DNA of 64,000 bases from Salminus brasiliensis (GCF_030463535.1 NC_132888.1:9748081-9812080); one strand, 5' to 3'; shown: positions 35,452 to 47,030, counted from the first letter of the stretch. The notes: generated by a model from the letters alone, not told the origin. Numbers and translations are program-made.

Positions 35452-37863
35452 ATGCTCTGCAGAAAACGCTCCCTGATTGTTTGTGCTGCTTTCTTGTTTG
35501 TTGCTTGGAATGCCGTTCTCATATTTGTCCTCTTGGGACGGTCTACCATCGGCCAGGTGGGCAATGGTGGGCTGGATGAGCCTGGATACAAAAAGGAACA
35601 AGGAGGCAAAGAAAGTGGCAATATTATCAAGGATTTAATGGGGGTGATTAATGCATTCGAAGCAGAGCTTGAGTCACAAAACAAAATCCTTCTCCAGATC
35701 CAGCAGCATAAGTCACTCTGGGGCAAACGCAAAGGTGGTGACACTGCTGTGAAGAGCAAAACAGATGTTGAAGGGCCAGGTCATGTGGTCATTCCCATCT
35801 TGGTCATAGCATGTAACAGAGTGACAGTGAAGCGCTGCTTGGACAAACTCCTGGAATATCGCCCATCAGCTGAACTCTACCCAATCATTGTAAGCCAGGA
35901 TTGTGGACATGCAGAGACAGCTAATGTGATTGCGTCATATGGCAGTCAGCTGACCCATATTAAGCAACCTGATCTGTCAGATATTGCCGTGCCTGTAGCG
36001 CATAAGAAGTTCCAGGGATACTACAAAATCTCAAGACATTACCGCTGGGCTCTGAACCAGGTCTTCAACTCCTTCTCACATTCTTCCGTCGTCGTTGTGG
36101 AAGATGATTTGGAGGTAATTTTTGATAAAACTTGTTTATCAGGTGTTAATGAAGTACATAGGCCTCTCAATAATTACATTATCGACCTATCAGACAATAT
36201 ATGGACATGATCGTTTTTGCTAACCTTGTTATTGCTCATTTAAAAATATGCTGCCTATCTTTGACAGATTGTCCCATAAATTACATCTTCACTGCAAAAC
36301 TGCAATTCCATTGTTATACCACTAAGTGAAATGCAGCTTGTCTAGTCCCTGTAGAGAAGTATTGCCAATAGTATTGCCAATGACTCTATGGAGCACATAA
36401 ACATGGAGCTATTGGCACTATGCCTTATGCCAGTTGTGAGCTAGAGTGGTATAAATCCCACCAGCATTGGGCTGTGGTGCAGTGGAACTGGTTTCCACTA
36501 CTTCCGGGGTGAGTAGGGCAGTTTGGGATGAAGTGGGATGATGATAATCCAACATCCTAACCTTACTAATGCTTCTGTTGCAGAATGCAGTCAAGTCCTC
36601 ACAGCAAGGCTCCAAAATCTAGTAGAAATCTTACCCTGGATAGTAGCTATGATATAGGCCAGTACTTGTTAATATGGTGTATGACCCCAGACACGAGCTT
36701 GACCATGCATTACATAACTATTGGACTGGACTCTGCTGTTTTAGAACTACACCATATGTCATGTTATTACATATAAAAAAAGGTTATGTGTTAAATAGCT
36801 AGGCTTCAAGTGGTCCTTCCACTATGACTCAAGGATCGCTGGTTTGAATCCTGGAGAACCAGAGAGAGCATAATTGGCCTTGCTTTCTCAATAATTGGAT
36901 GCCTCTCCCTGCCCACATCACTTCAGTGTGATGCTGGCTGGCGGTGGCCGGTTGCTCATGTGTTGAAGGAGGCGCCCTCAACCTCCCAGTGTCAGCGGCA
37001 CTACATGCACTAACAATTGGGTTGGGTGTTGGCTGTCCAAAATTGGGGAGGAATATTGTGTAAAACGATAAGAAAAGAGTGAAAAATAATAATTGCTAAT
37101 GAGTAGGTTGGGTAATTATGTTGCATTGTGTGTCTCTAATTTCTCTTGATTTTTCATCTTTCAGGTGGCTCCTGATTTCTTTGAGTACTTTACAGCTCTC
37201 TACCCTATACTGAAATCTGACCCCAGTCTGTGGTGTGTGTCTGCTTGGAACGACAATGGCAGGGAAGGATACGTGGACCCAGGTAAACCAGGCCTCTTGT
37301 ACAGGACAGACTTCTTCCCAGGGCTTGGATGGATGCTGCTGAAGGAACTGTGGCTTGAGCTTGAGCCAAAGTGGCCAGCTTCGTTTTGGGATGACTGGAT
37401 GCGCCATCCTGATCAGCGCAGAGACAGGTCTTGCGTTCGTCCTGAAATATCTAGAACTTTAACCTTCGGCCGTAAGGGCGTGAGTTTGGGGCAGTTCTAT
37501 GACAAGTACCTCCGCTTTATTAAGCTCAATACTGAATTGGTGCCTTTTACAAAAACAGATCTGTCTTATTTGGAGAAAAATAAGTACGATGAAGCCTTTG
37601 AGAAGGAGGTTTACAGGGCTCCCATTGTGACGGTGGAAGATCTGCAGAGTGGAAAGTTATCTGGGCCAGGTCCATTTCGGGTGCAGTACTCCAGCCCTGA
37701 AAGTTTTAAAACCCTGGCACGCAACCTAGGAGTCATGGATGACTTAAAGTCTGGAGTGCCACGAGCAGGGTACAGAGGTGTTGTCAGTTTCTTTTCCAGA
37801 GGAAGGAGGGTCTACATAGCACCACCTGTTGGTTGGGAAAAGTATAATCCAAGCTGGAGTTGA
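35452..37863 (+). CDS. mgat1: MGAT1, alpha-1,3-mannosyl-glycoprotein 2-beta-N-acetylglucosaminyltransferase (GnT-I)
   Basis: Golgi type II membrane enzyme that adds the first GlcNAc to Man5GlcNAc2 and opens hybrid/complex N-glycan synthesis. Coding exons are 35452-36114 and 37165-37863, 453 aa in total (human 445). The first ATG in frame with the family N-terminus is at 35452; upstream codons in this frame have no ATG. A short cytoplasmic tail is followed by a signal anchor (about residues 9-28, VCAAFLFVAWNAVLIFVLLG), a stem, then the catalytic domain: VIPILVIAC, RCLDKLL.YRPSAEL.PIIVSQDCGH, FQGYYKI.RHYRWAL. The metal-binding EDD (the family's DXD equivalent) is at 217-219. The catalytic Asp equivalent to rabbit D291 is D297 in FWDDWM. 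The C-terminal MDDLKSGVPRAGYRG is intact. The coding intron (36115-37164) carries an M1 MITE and an S2 SINE. Confidence 0.97.
36340..37085. repeat. M1 MITE (reversed) and S2-type SINE inside the MGAT1 coding intron
   Basis: 36340-36640 shares GCTTGTCTAGTCCCTGTAGAG and further blocks (GGTATAAA, AATGCAGTCAAGTCCTCACAGCA-like) with the M1 copy at 52130-52466. 36798-37085 is SINE-like: a tRNA-like B box (GGTTTGAATCC, 36840-36850) then CACATCACTTCAGTGTGATG and GGAGGCGCCCTCAACCTCCC, related to 45055-45420. Confidence 0.6.
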
Positions 37864-38533
37864 GGAAGACTGTGTCTCAGCTTCTATCATGCAAAATGCT
37901 CTATTTGCAGTCTGCAATAGATCAGTTATGCTGTCGTATACTGTGCTTTACATCACACAGAACATGCCAGATGAGCACCAGAAGAAAGAAGATGGCCTAG
38001 TAGTGAGATTTACAAGAACAAAAATAAAAAAAACAAGATGCAGTTGATTAAGCCAGGGTTGACAATGACATGAGACCAAAGAAAGTAGTGTAGATTATTA
38101 GACTTCTAAGCCTCAGGTCAGTGTTAACATTTTTAAGTAAAAAGAGATAAATATATGGATACCTTCAGTGTTGGACATATAGATCAGTCGGAATTATTAC
38201 ACTAAGCTGCCATCATAATAATTTATACTGATCAATTTTGCTTATTCCCATGATAAATATTATCAGACTCTTAATGCAAATGTTGTGTATACGACATATT
38301 GAAAACTGTATTCACCTGTCACTTTTACATCTCAATACTGTTTTAAGTGCCTTCAACCTCTCTAAGCTTTTTTTAAATTATTGTATGTGAAGTTCTGAAC
38401 TTAATGTTAAGTGGTGGTGGTTGATATATGTTGTTTCAGGCAACTTGTGTAGCTTTTAAAAATATATTGGTTGAAAAAGATCAAATGATCACACACCTCG
38501 ACATGATTATGGATTAAATTTGTGGCGGAAAAA

Positions 38534-38584
38534 AATAAAACAGAAGCATTTTGTGAATCTTTAACTTGTGTTCTCTGCAATAAA
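38534..38584 (+). promoter_or_regulatory. MGAT1 polyadenylation signals
   Basis: AATAAA at 38534-38539 and again at 38579-38584, about 670-720 nt after the stop codon. 37864-38533 is the 3' UTR. Confidence 0.65.
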
Positions 38585-39250
38585 CCCCTGTTTTCTCATA
38601 CAGATCCGTATAAAATCCAGTAGTCCAGGCAGCGTTACATATACTGACCTTTTAAGGCCGGTGTTATCTCAAAGCCACTTTGATGTTTCACTCCGAGGCC
38701 TTGTAAAGCAATCTGAACACGGTTGTTGTAGGAACACATCGACAAAACAGAAACGAAACTTTGAACTGAAACTCCGAAGTGAAACTCTCTAACTACTTTG
38801 TAAGACTTCACCGACCTGCCAGATGAAGTGGGGAAAACACTAAATCTGTTTCTCTGCAGTCGTATCTGTCAAGGGGTGGGATAAATTAGGCAACAAGAGA
38901 ACAGTCAGTTCTTGAGGACAAGCAAAAGAATCTGAGACCCTTTGACAAGGACCAAATGGTATGAGGGTATTAGGCAGGTCTTAAGGGGTATTTCCAGTAT
39001 GCAGTGGTCAGTACCTACCAAGAGTGTTCTAAGAAAGGACATCCTGTGAACCAGCAACAGGATCATGGGCACCTATGGCTCACTGATGTGATCCATGGGG
39101 GCCCCACCTGCTAAAGTGCAAGATACGTGCTTGGTATAGTCAGATGGTCACATGGTTCTTTGGCCAGATAGGTTTGGGAGGTACTGGGTGGATCTCTTCC
39201 TCAAAGTGTTGCAGATAAATGTGTTCAGAATGGTTTGTAACTTTTGGTTG

Positions 39251-39326
<76 letters not shown>

Positions 39327-39944
39327 ATGCATTATTCATTAGAAGGGATGTCCACAAACATTTGGACATATTGTTTCTGTATTAATTCCAGGTAAGGAAC
39401 AGTGATCAGGTTTATGTAGAGGTCCGTGGTTCCAGTGTGAAGCCCCTGTGATCCAGGTGGTGGTGCAGGAGTAGGGTGGAAAGTGAAAACTGGAGTAAAA
39501 ATGATAAGATGATTAACTCTGGGTGACGATTGGCCCGGCCAGCATTGATTAGCAATCTGTTGAACAAGATGACTTGTGGCTTACATGGAAAAATCTCTGC
39601 TTTTGTTAATGAATTATGAATTGATTTTGTACATTTTTCCAGTTGTAATAAATCAATTCTAACATTAAATATTATATTAAGAATCACAGGGTTGTAAAAA
39701 ATTAGAAAATGACACTTTCTGTTCTGTATTGTATATATTTCTATATGCTGATTTGTGATTGGTGTCCCTTAACCCCTTAAACAGCCTATGGACCGCCAGT
39801 GGGCTGAAACTTATATTACCAAAGAACAGTCCCACCAGCTTGTACAGAAGTCCCTGTAGTTACTGAATAATACACCTTAGTGTGTAATAAGCCTTTCTGC
39901 ATTAAAAGGTTAATGACAGCGTGTTAAATCCCGTATCTTTAGAA

Positions 39945-40349
39945 TGTTTCCTCCACCAATTCTCAAAATCTGCACAATCTGGGAGACGTTTGTGTCAGCA
40001 AAGTAGATTAAGAAAGAACATCCTGTCCTGATACGTTTTTGACATTTCGCTGATAGAAAGGTACTGCACACACTGTCTGACACACAGCAAGGCCAACACT
40101 GCAGAGCCGAGGAACTACAGCTCAAACTGTGTGATCCACTCTCCACTATCTGCTGCAGTCTAGAAGAGAACCTTGTTCCTCTCTGAGTGTTTCTTCCTAA
40201 TGCCCTTAAAGAGCTCTTTGTGCCACCACTGTCGTCAGTGACACTCATTAGGGGTCTGGATCTACATTTCTGGAAAGCTGATTTATGACCATGATGAATT
40301 AAACTGAATTAAATGAATGATTTTGATCTGAACTGATGGATTATTTGCC
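39945..40349 (-). repeat. Dispersed repeat R1, copy A
   Basis: The reverse complement of this segment is nearly identical to 49587-50020. Shared blocks include GGACAGTGGTGGCACAAAGA (one A/G difference region nearby), GACTGCAGCAGATAGTGGAG and CGAAATGTCAAAAACGTATC. The two copies are about 9.2 kb apart in opposite orientation. Confidence 0.8.
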
Positions 40350-40624
40350 CGTTTTAGATCAAATAAAAATAAAAACAGAACAATGTAGTGATCAGTGGAC
40401 TCTTTCAATCCTAAATCACCACCCTTTGCTCCCCCATACAAGAAATGAACAATAAAAAAAATGACACTAAACAGTCCTTTCTTTTTCAGCTGATAAAACT
40501 GATAAATATAAAATAAAAGATCTGTCTGTATTAACTACTTCAAAGACTTCAGTTTAAACAGGATTAAAGATATATATTTTACTAAATAGTTAAGTTTAAT
40601 TTCAGATTTTTACCCAATTTGGAT

Positions 40625-40975
40625 CAGATTACCCAACCCATACATTTTCTCCCCCTATCACATGCCATACCCCCGACACTGGGAGGGTGAAAACTGACAA
40701 ATGCCTCCTCCGGCAAATTTTCCCAAACAGTCGCCAATGCAACGCCACCAGGCATCCAACGCCCTCGGAGGAAAGCACCATGTACCCACTGATGCATCGA
40801 CCAGCATTGCACTAAAGTGATGTGGGGAGAAAGGGCCATCTACCCACCCTGCTGAGAGCAAAGCCAATTGTGCTCTTCTGGGGCCCTGGCTGACGATGGC
40901 TAGCAGCATGACCAGGATTCGACCTAGCGATCCTCTGGTCTTAGGTAACGTGGCAGCGGCAGCAGGACCAAGAGG
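40625..40975 (-). repeat. tRNA-derived SINE (family S2), reversed
   Basis: In reverse it contains the S2 landmarks: a B-box-like GGTCGAATCCTGGT, GGGTAGATGG, and GGCGTTGCATTGGCGACTG-like sequence seen also at 45055-45420. No coding potential beyond chance ORFs. Confidence 0.6.
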
Positions 40976-42293
40976 TTATATAGTTTGACAGTTTCAAAGA
41001 ACTTTATTGATAACATGAACCATTTGAGTACAACTCTAATATTGTCTGAAATTGTGAACCAAATGAATATATTACTGTTAAATCATGAATTCTGTTTCCA
41101 TTTGAATGGAGTTTCCATTTGTGTCACTGTTCAAAACATTGTAAGAGTAATAATAATGTCAGCTGAATGGGCTTGTTTTTACTCACATAAAATATAGGAA
41201 AAGAAAAGGATGGAGGAGAAGGAGACGGGAAGGAGGAGGGGGACTGTCTGATGGATGAGGTGAGCTTGCTCAATGTCATCTGTGAAAAAGACAAAGAGGA
41301 TGTAATGTCTCCCTCTGCTGGTCTCAGTGGGGAGCCCATGCACAGGTCAAGTGCCTGCCTAAACAAACCACAATGTAGGATTTATCGATAAGCTTATAGC
41401 AGTATAGCAGAAATGCTCCCAGCAGAAGTACAGGGAATATATTTGAATAACGTAAATCACCATATCAGTGTAAATATAAGATATATGAGGTGGGAAGATT
41501 TTTTTTTTTGTATTTTTACATTTGAATCACAATTTATACTTTTGTGACACTCAAAATACACGCAAAAATAACAGGAAGCAAATAAGTAACAGTAAGATTG
41601 TATGATGCCCCTGAGAACATCAGCGTTATCATGAAAAACACATTTGTTAATCTCCATCTATTCAAATTTGGGTACATCCTGAAAATGTACAGCCAAAGTC
41701 ATTCAAAACATTTCTATATATTTTTTTTCTCAACACTGGAATTATTATCTTATATATTATATATTATTTATTATATTATCTTTTTATTTATTTTTTAAAT
41801 TAACATTCCTTTTCTCTCTATTCCCAACTGGTGTAAAGTAAAGTTTTAATGTCTTGTTAATAAACTGTTTCTCCCTCCTTTTTCATGGTTCCATTGGTTT
41901 TATTTATTTTTTAATCCCACATTATTGACATACTACATAACTCCATGTGTTCTTTCATAGTTTTGCTGTCTAGTATTAATATGTCAAAATAATACAAAGG
42001 GTTGAGGTGTGTACAAACTTTTAACTGGGACTTGTATGAAGGTATCTATTCTGCATTTTTTTTTTTTTTTTTTTTTGCTCTGGTCAGGAAGAGGTGTGAC
42101 GATACCCAATTACGTCCTCCCATCCTGCTCCCTGTACCCACAGTAGAACATCAGGTTACCTGTACTTAATGTCCAGTGACTTATCACTGGAACATCTATT
42201 ACATTCCTGCAAATGATCAAAGTCTTTCAAATGTTTAAAGATTTAAAGCAAAGTACCTGGCTTTGCAATATGAGGTATAATATTTTTTATATA

Positions 42294-42381
<88 letters not shown>
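42294..42381. repeat. TA microsatellite
   Basis: About 88 bp of nearly pure alternating TA with one G interruption. Other TA tracts occur at 21598-21634 and about 61695-61741. Confidence 0.95.
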
Positions 42382-42387
<6 letters not shown>

Positions 42388-43202
42388 TTTTAACATTTTA
42401 AATTATATGTAAGAATATATTTTAAAAGCATCACAGAATTTATTCCTAACCAATACAGGAAGCAATGCACTTAACATTACACTTTAAAGAACATCTGGGA
42501 CCCATAACCTTTACATGCATTTTTTGTTTTGTTTTTCTGTTTAATACTCACCTTCTGAAGAGTGAGGACTTTTATTTTGGCACAACTCAAGTCTACCGTT
42601 TCGCTCCTGCTATTCGTGTACAAAAAACTGTGCCACTATAAATAAAACTTTATTATGTTGAAATTGTAATTATATATTCGACTATTTACTACTGACATTT
42701 TAAAAGTAACAAACATTACATTTATAAGTAAAGGGCATTTTTATTTAATTTTAAGAAATGTTAAGATTGTACTTATTTTTATATTATTCTATATTTTAAG
42801 AAATTAACTTAAAATATAACGTTTCAGCTTTAACTAGTAATAATTGAAACGAGTAATTGTGGCGATGTAGTTTTTATTTTTAGCCCAAATATTTCATTGT
42901 CTGTGGTCTGAAGAGTGTAATCTGTGAAGACCTTTATTTTGACACACATCTAAATGGTCCTATGTGTGTATTTTTTTGTTGTTGTTTTTGTTTTTTAATG
43001 TTTTGTTTCTATTTTCTACAATTAAACAGCTTATAATGAAGTCTGGAAAGTGAGGACCTTTATTTTGACGGAAACCGAGTCCGCCCAACCAGCGTTATCT
43101 GTCACTACTATTATTGGGGGGTTACAGATGTCTCAGCAGTGGGACAGACCCGAGCTGCCTTCCGCTGTGCTTATAAATGGGGTAGGTGTGAGAGCGGCCC
43201 CT

Positions 43203-43322
43203 GCTTACGGCCACACCACCCTGAGAACGCCCGATCTCGTCTGATCTCGGAAGCTAAGCAGGGTCGGGCCTGGTTAGTACTTGGATGGGAGACCGCCTGG
43301 GAATACCAGGTGCTGTAAGCTT
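43203..43322 (+). rRNA. 5S ribosomal RNA gene
   Basis: A full-length 5S sequence: the start GCTTACGGCC pairs with the end GGTGCTGTAAGC to form helix I. The internal promoter is intact, with a box A region (AGCTAAGCAGGGTCGGGCC), an intermediate element (TTGGATGGGAG) and box C (GGGAATACCAGGTGC). A T run (43321-43324) follows as a Pol III terminator. A TATA-like TTATAAAT lies at 43171-43178, about 30 nt upstream, as in many fish 5S genes. The only unusual part is ACCACCCTGAGAACGCCCG (helix II/loop region), within normal vertebrate variation. It looks potentially active. No second 5S copy lies in the window, so it is either an orphon or the edge of a dispersed set. Confidence 0.95.
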
Positions 43323-43324
43323 TT

Positions 43325-45054
43325 CTTTTACCCCCTTTCTCTCCTTTTCACACATGTTTACACTCCATAGTGTTACATACACTGGTGTCTTTATAGTAGA
43401 CGTTTTTATTTTGACACGTTTTTATAATATCCTGGATCCAGTGATCAATTAGCTACCAGCATTAGACACCTACTGTTATTGATTTATTTCCCCAGCACAT
43501 TTTCATCTGCGAATAAGTGGGATTTGATCTGAGCTATATGTCAATTCCAGGTGTTTCCAGGTAAGTTATAGTGGGCCTCTTTCACCATCTAAGAAGAACA
43601 GCTGGAGAATAAAATAAGACCCATAGTTTCCGTCAAGTTTCTGCAGAGGAATAAAAGCTGACCAGTACGACCATCTGCTAGGCCATAGCTTCTCCTGATT
43701 TTCTCCAGATAAGTATTACACCCTGCTTCACATCAGTCACATTGTTTACCACAATTATATTCCCACACAATATGTACACTACTGTCAGGGGCACAACCAG
43801 GGATTTTGGGCCCCATAAAAAGATATTGCACTGGGCTCCACAACAGTTCTGCCGAAATACTCAACTAATAAATCAGTCACAGGCCCTTAGAATCGCCCAT
43901 GCGGCGTCACTTCTACTGTTGTTTGCGCCACCATACAAACACTTATGTATACAGATTGTCCTCCATATAATGTAATATGTAATGTAATATGTACACTGTA
44001 TATTATTGTCCTTGTATAATCTGCTTATTGCTTGTATATGTGCATCGTCTGTCTATTTCTATAGCACTAGAGGGAAACCAATGGCTGGATCCAGATTCCA
44101 GACAGTGAAGGCCCCCTCGATCCAGGTGGCTGGTCCTGGTCCTAAGTGGAGAAACAGGAGCTGCTGTACCGAAGGTAAGAGCTGTTCAACACTGGCTCAT
44201 ATCTGTTTATGTTATAAACACTAAAGGTAAAGGTGCACGTATTAGTCACTGTACAGCAAAATGTGTTCTCCGCATTTAACCCATCTGCAGTAAGTGCACA
44301 CACACCCAGAGTGGTGGGCAGCCAACTCCAGCGCCCGGGGAGCAGAGAGGGTAAAGGGCCTTGCTCAAGGGCCCAACAGTGGCAGCTTGCCAAGCCCGGG
44401 AATCAAACCCACAACCTTTAAAAATGGGCTGCCCATATTGATATCCCATATTGATAACCCAGTGCTCTAACCGCTGAGCCACCACTGCCCAATCTTATTA
44501 ATCTCATTACAATTTGATTTGTGGCTGTAATATCTGACCACTTTTAGAGTTTGCTGTAAATCCAAGAATCACATTTTCACATTTCAAGACATTTTCCTGC
44601 AGTCTCTTTGTAGAGTGACACTTTAAGCACATAGGGGACATAAGCAGGCCTAAAGAGGGTCTATAATCATGCACTATTATATAAGAGTTTTTACTATTAT
44701 TAAAAGCAGTAAAAAAGTATCTTACCAATGACCGTAGAAAACATAGACAAGGCAACAAATCTCAAACCTGAAGCCACCACAGGTCTAGCAGATCTCCTGG
44801 CCTGTTGCAGTATAATGTGTAGCTCCGCCCATCCCTAAATGTTTCAATGACAGAGCAGCCTATTTTCCTCCTCATTTATCTCCTCTAAACTGTCTTTCTA
44901 TCTCCAGTGTCTAAAATTGGCCCATTTTTTATATTCACTCCAAAAGCAGTTTTTAAAAGCTTATTCTGCTACATTGTAGGAAGGCGGAGTTACTCTTAGG
45001 ATTTGGCTGGAAGAGACCATCTGCAGGACCTGCGCTGCACCCTTTCTGTTTCTG
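43325..45054. other. Intergenic region between the 5S gene and the zinc-finger gene
   Basis: No gene is supported. 44224-44490 is a reversed S1 SINE (GCCAACTCCAGCGCCCGGGG, ending ..CCGCTGAGCCACCACTGCCC). 44085-44175 (CAGACAGTGAAGGCCCCC..) has no obvious partner in the window. The remainder is AT-rich without coding signal. Confidence 0.45.
44224..44490 (-). repeat. tRNA-derived SINE (family S1)
   Basis: A reversed copy of the 4608-4932 element. The tRNA-like head lies at the right end (in reverse GGGCAGTGGTGGCTCAGCGG). A small duplication (GATATCCCATATTGATAACCC) disturbs the head. The GT/CA stretch is short here (CACACACACCC). Confidence 0.85.
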
Positions 45055-45420
45055 TGCACCCGAGTGGCTCAACGGTCTAATGCACTACTGCTATGGTCAG
45101 GGGTCACAAGTCCGAATCACGAGCCATGCCACTTTGCCATCAGAGAGGCCAAGCAATTGGCCAAGCTCTCTCCGGGTGGGTAGATGGCGCCCCCCCCCCC
45201 CCCCCCCCCCCCGCCATGCCCACATCACTCATCACAGACGTGTGTTGGCTGATGCGGTAGAGCTGGGGACCCCGTGCCTTCCTCAGAGCATGTCGGCTTC
45301 CCGGCAATGCCGCATTGGTGACAGTCAAAAAGAGCCATTGGCTGGCTTCGCATGTATTGGAGGAGACCGTCCCCTCCTAGTGTCGGAGGGAGATCGGAGG
45401 GAGACATGTGTTAAGTCCTT
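45055..45420 (+). repeat. tRNA-derived SINE (family S2) with a C23 run
   Basis: The head CACCCGAGTGGCTCAACGG (A box) and AAGTCCGAATCACG (decayed B box) is followed by the body with GGCCAAGC, GTAGAGCTGGGGACCC, GGCAATGCCGCATTGGTGAC and GGAGGAGACCGTCCCCTCC. A pure run of 23 C residues fills 45190-45212. It lies just upstream of the zinc-finger exon. Confidence 0.7.
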
Positions 45421-45637
45421 ACAATAATTATTTATATGTGTTATATATATGTATATGTTTTTTTTGGTCATATTTCTTTATATTTTATATTTAAAGATCT
45501 AAAAGTGTTCACTGTGACAAACATGCAATGGTGGAGAAAACCAGAAAGGGGGCAAATACTTTATCACAGCACTGTACCTTCTTTTCAATATTTTTCTTTC
45601 TGTTTCTGTCCTCCAGAAATGAGCGTTGTTCTGTTAC

Positions 45638-47023
45638 ATGCCTTCTCTTGATGTGCTACTGTCCTGGCGCCTCCTCAGGAGCTCCCTGCAAGAGCAGTAC
45701 ATTGCATGGCAGACATCAGGAGACATCATATGTAAGGACATGACGTCCCAAGATAGCTCCGTCACTCCGCAGATGTCCTCAGATGCTCTTCAGACTAAGG
45801 CACCTCGCAAACACAGGCAGAAAAGCATCAACAAGGAGAGAGGTCACCTGTGCTCTGAGTGCGGGAAGAGCTTCGCTCAAAGAAGCAACCTCCTGATACA
45901 CCAGCGGATTCACACGGGAGAGAAGCCGTATTCCTGCTTGAAGTGCGGGAAGAGTTTCATTCGGCAGAGCAGTCTGCAGCTGCACCAGGGAATTCACACA
46001 GGAGAGAAGCCGCATCGCTGTCTGCACTGCGGGAAGAGTTTCCGAGACCGAGGTAACCTTGTGGCACACCAGCACGTTCATACCGGAGAGAAGCCGCACA
46101 AGTGCTCGGAGTGCGGGAAGTGCTTTAGCCAGCCACGTTGCCTCCAGCTGCACCAGCGCACTCACACCGGTGAGAGGCCGTACGTCTGCTCGGAGTGCAG
46201 CAAGAGCTTTAAGAACTTGAGCACCCTCAAAACACACCAGCGCATTCACACCGGAGAGAAGCCGTATCAGTGCTCAGAGTGCGGGAAGACTTTTAATCAG
46301 CAGGGCAATCTCCAGCACCACCAGCGCATCCACACCGGAGAGAAGCCGTACAAGTGCTTGGAGTGCGGGAAGACTTTCTATCAGCAAGGGAATCTCCATC
46401 ACCACCAGCGCACTCACACTGGAGAGAGGCCCTACGTCTGCTTGGAGTGTGGGAAGACTTTCGGCCAACAGAGTCACTTTTACATACACCAGCGCAATCA
46501 CACTGGAGAGAGGCCATACGTCTGCCTGGAGTGTGGGATGAGTTTCACCAACGGAAGCACCCTCAACAAACACCAGAGCGTCCACACAGGAGAAAGGCCG
46601 TACCGCTGCTCGGACTGCGGCAAAGGCTTCACCCGACAGAGTGACCTGACCCTACACAAGCACATTCACACAGGAGAGAAGCCGTATCGCTGCTCGTACT
46701 GCGGACAGGGGTTCAGACAGGGAGGATCCCTCCGGATACACCAGCGTGTTCACACGGGAGAGAAGCCGTACTGCTGCCAGGAGTGTGGCAAGAGCTTCAG
46801 TCGGCACGGTCAGCTCCAGGTACACCAGCGCATTCACACTGGAGAGAAGCCGTACACGTGCTTGGAGTGCGGGAAGAGCTTTAATCAGTTCAGCAATTTG
46901 CATAAACACAAGCGTGTCCACACGGGAGAGAAGCCGTACTACTGCTCGGAGTGCGGGAAGAGCTTCCGGCTTTCTAACTCCTTAAAGACACATCCTTGCA
47001 CCAAGAAGGAAGCAGAAGGTTGA
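45638..47023 (+). CDS. C2H2 zinc-finger protein, 13 standard fingers plus one degenerate
   Basis: Probable DNA-binding nuclear protein, 461 aa from the ATG at 45638. A splice acceptor (CTGTCCTCCAG) ends at 45616, and the same frame has a TGA at 45620-45622, so translation in this exon should begin at 45638 or at the later in-frame ATG at 45740 (residue 35). After about 70 residues without a recognisable KRAB, BTB or SCAN domain come tandem fingers of the C-x2-C-x12-H-x3-H type, joined by TGE(K/R)P(Y/H) linkers, beginning CSECGKSFAQ. I count 13 regular fingers. The 14th starts CSECGKSF but reads H-P-C instead of the final H-x3-H pair. Fast-evolving poly-zinc-finger genes are hard to assign, so no symbol is given. 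The array is GC-rich against AT-rich flanks. Confidence 0.9.
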   Translation: MPSLDVLLSWRLLRSSLQEQYIAWQTSGDIICKDMTSQDSSVTPQMSSDALQTKAPRKHRQKSINKERGHLCSECGKSFAQRSNLLIHQRIHTGEKPYSCLKCGKSFIRQSSLQLHQGIHTGEKPHRCLHCGKSFRDRGNLVAHQHVHTGEKPHKCSECGKCFSQPRCLQLHQRTHTGERPYVCSECSKSFKNLSTLKTHQRIHTGEKPYQCSECGKTFNQQGNLQHHQRIHTGEKPYKCLECGKTFYQQGNLHHHQRTHTGERPYVCLECGKTFGQQSHFYIHQRNHTGERPYVCLECGMSFTNGSTLNKHQSVHTGERPYRCSDCGKGFTRQSDLTLHKHIHTGEKPYRCSYCGQGFRQGGSLRIHQRVHTGEKPYCCQECGKSFSRHGQLQVHQRIHTGEKPYTCLECGKSFNQFSNLHKHKRVHTGEKPYYCSECGKSFRLSNSLKTHPCTKKEAEG

Positions 47024-47030
47024 TCTTGAG

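Larger units (their letters stand above)
38600..42500. other. Intergenic region between MGAT1 and the 5S gene
   Basis: No gene is supported. Contents: a GT microsatellite (39255-39324) followed by an M1 MITE terminus (39333-39376); a dispersed repeat, minus orientation, at 39945-40349 (partner at 49587-50020); an S2-type SINE, reversed, at 40625-40975; a T run at 42058-42076; and a TA microsatellite at 42294-42381. 41190-41360 is more purine-rich but shows no convincing exon. Confidence 0.5.

Noticed and set aside
39910-40248. 112-aa ORF as a novel gene
   Set aside because: It is part of dispersed repeat R1 with a second copy at 49688-49960; kept as a finding about the repeat, not as a gene.
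45779-46921. Antisense ORFs of 89-156 aa opposite the zinc-finger array
   Set aside because: They arise from the periodic codon pattern of the finger repeats and have no features of their own.
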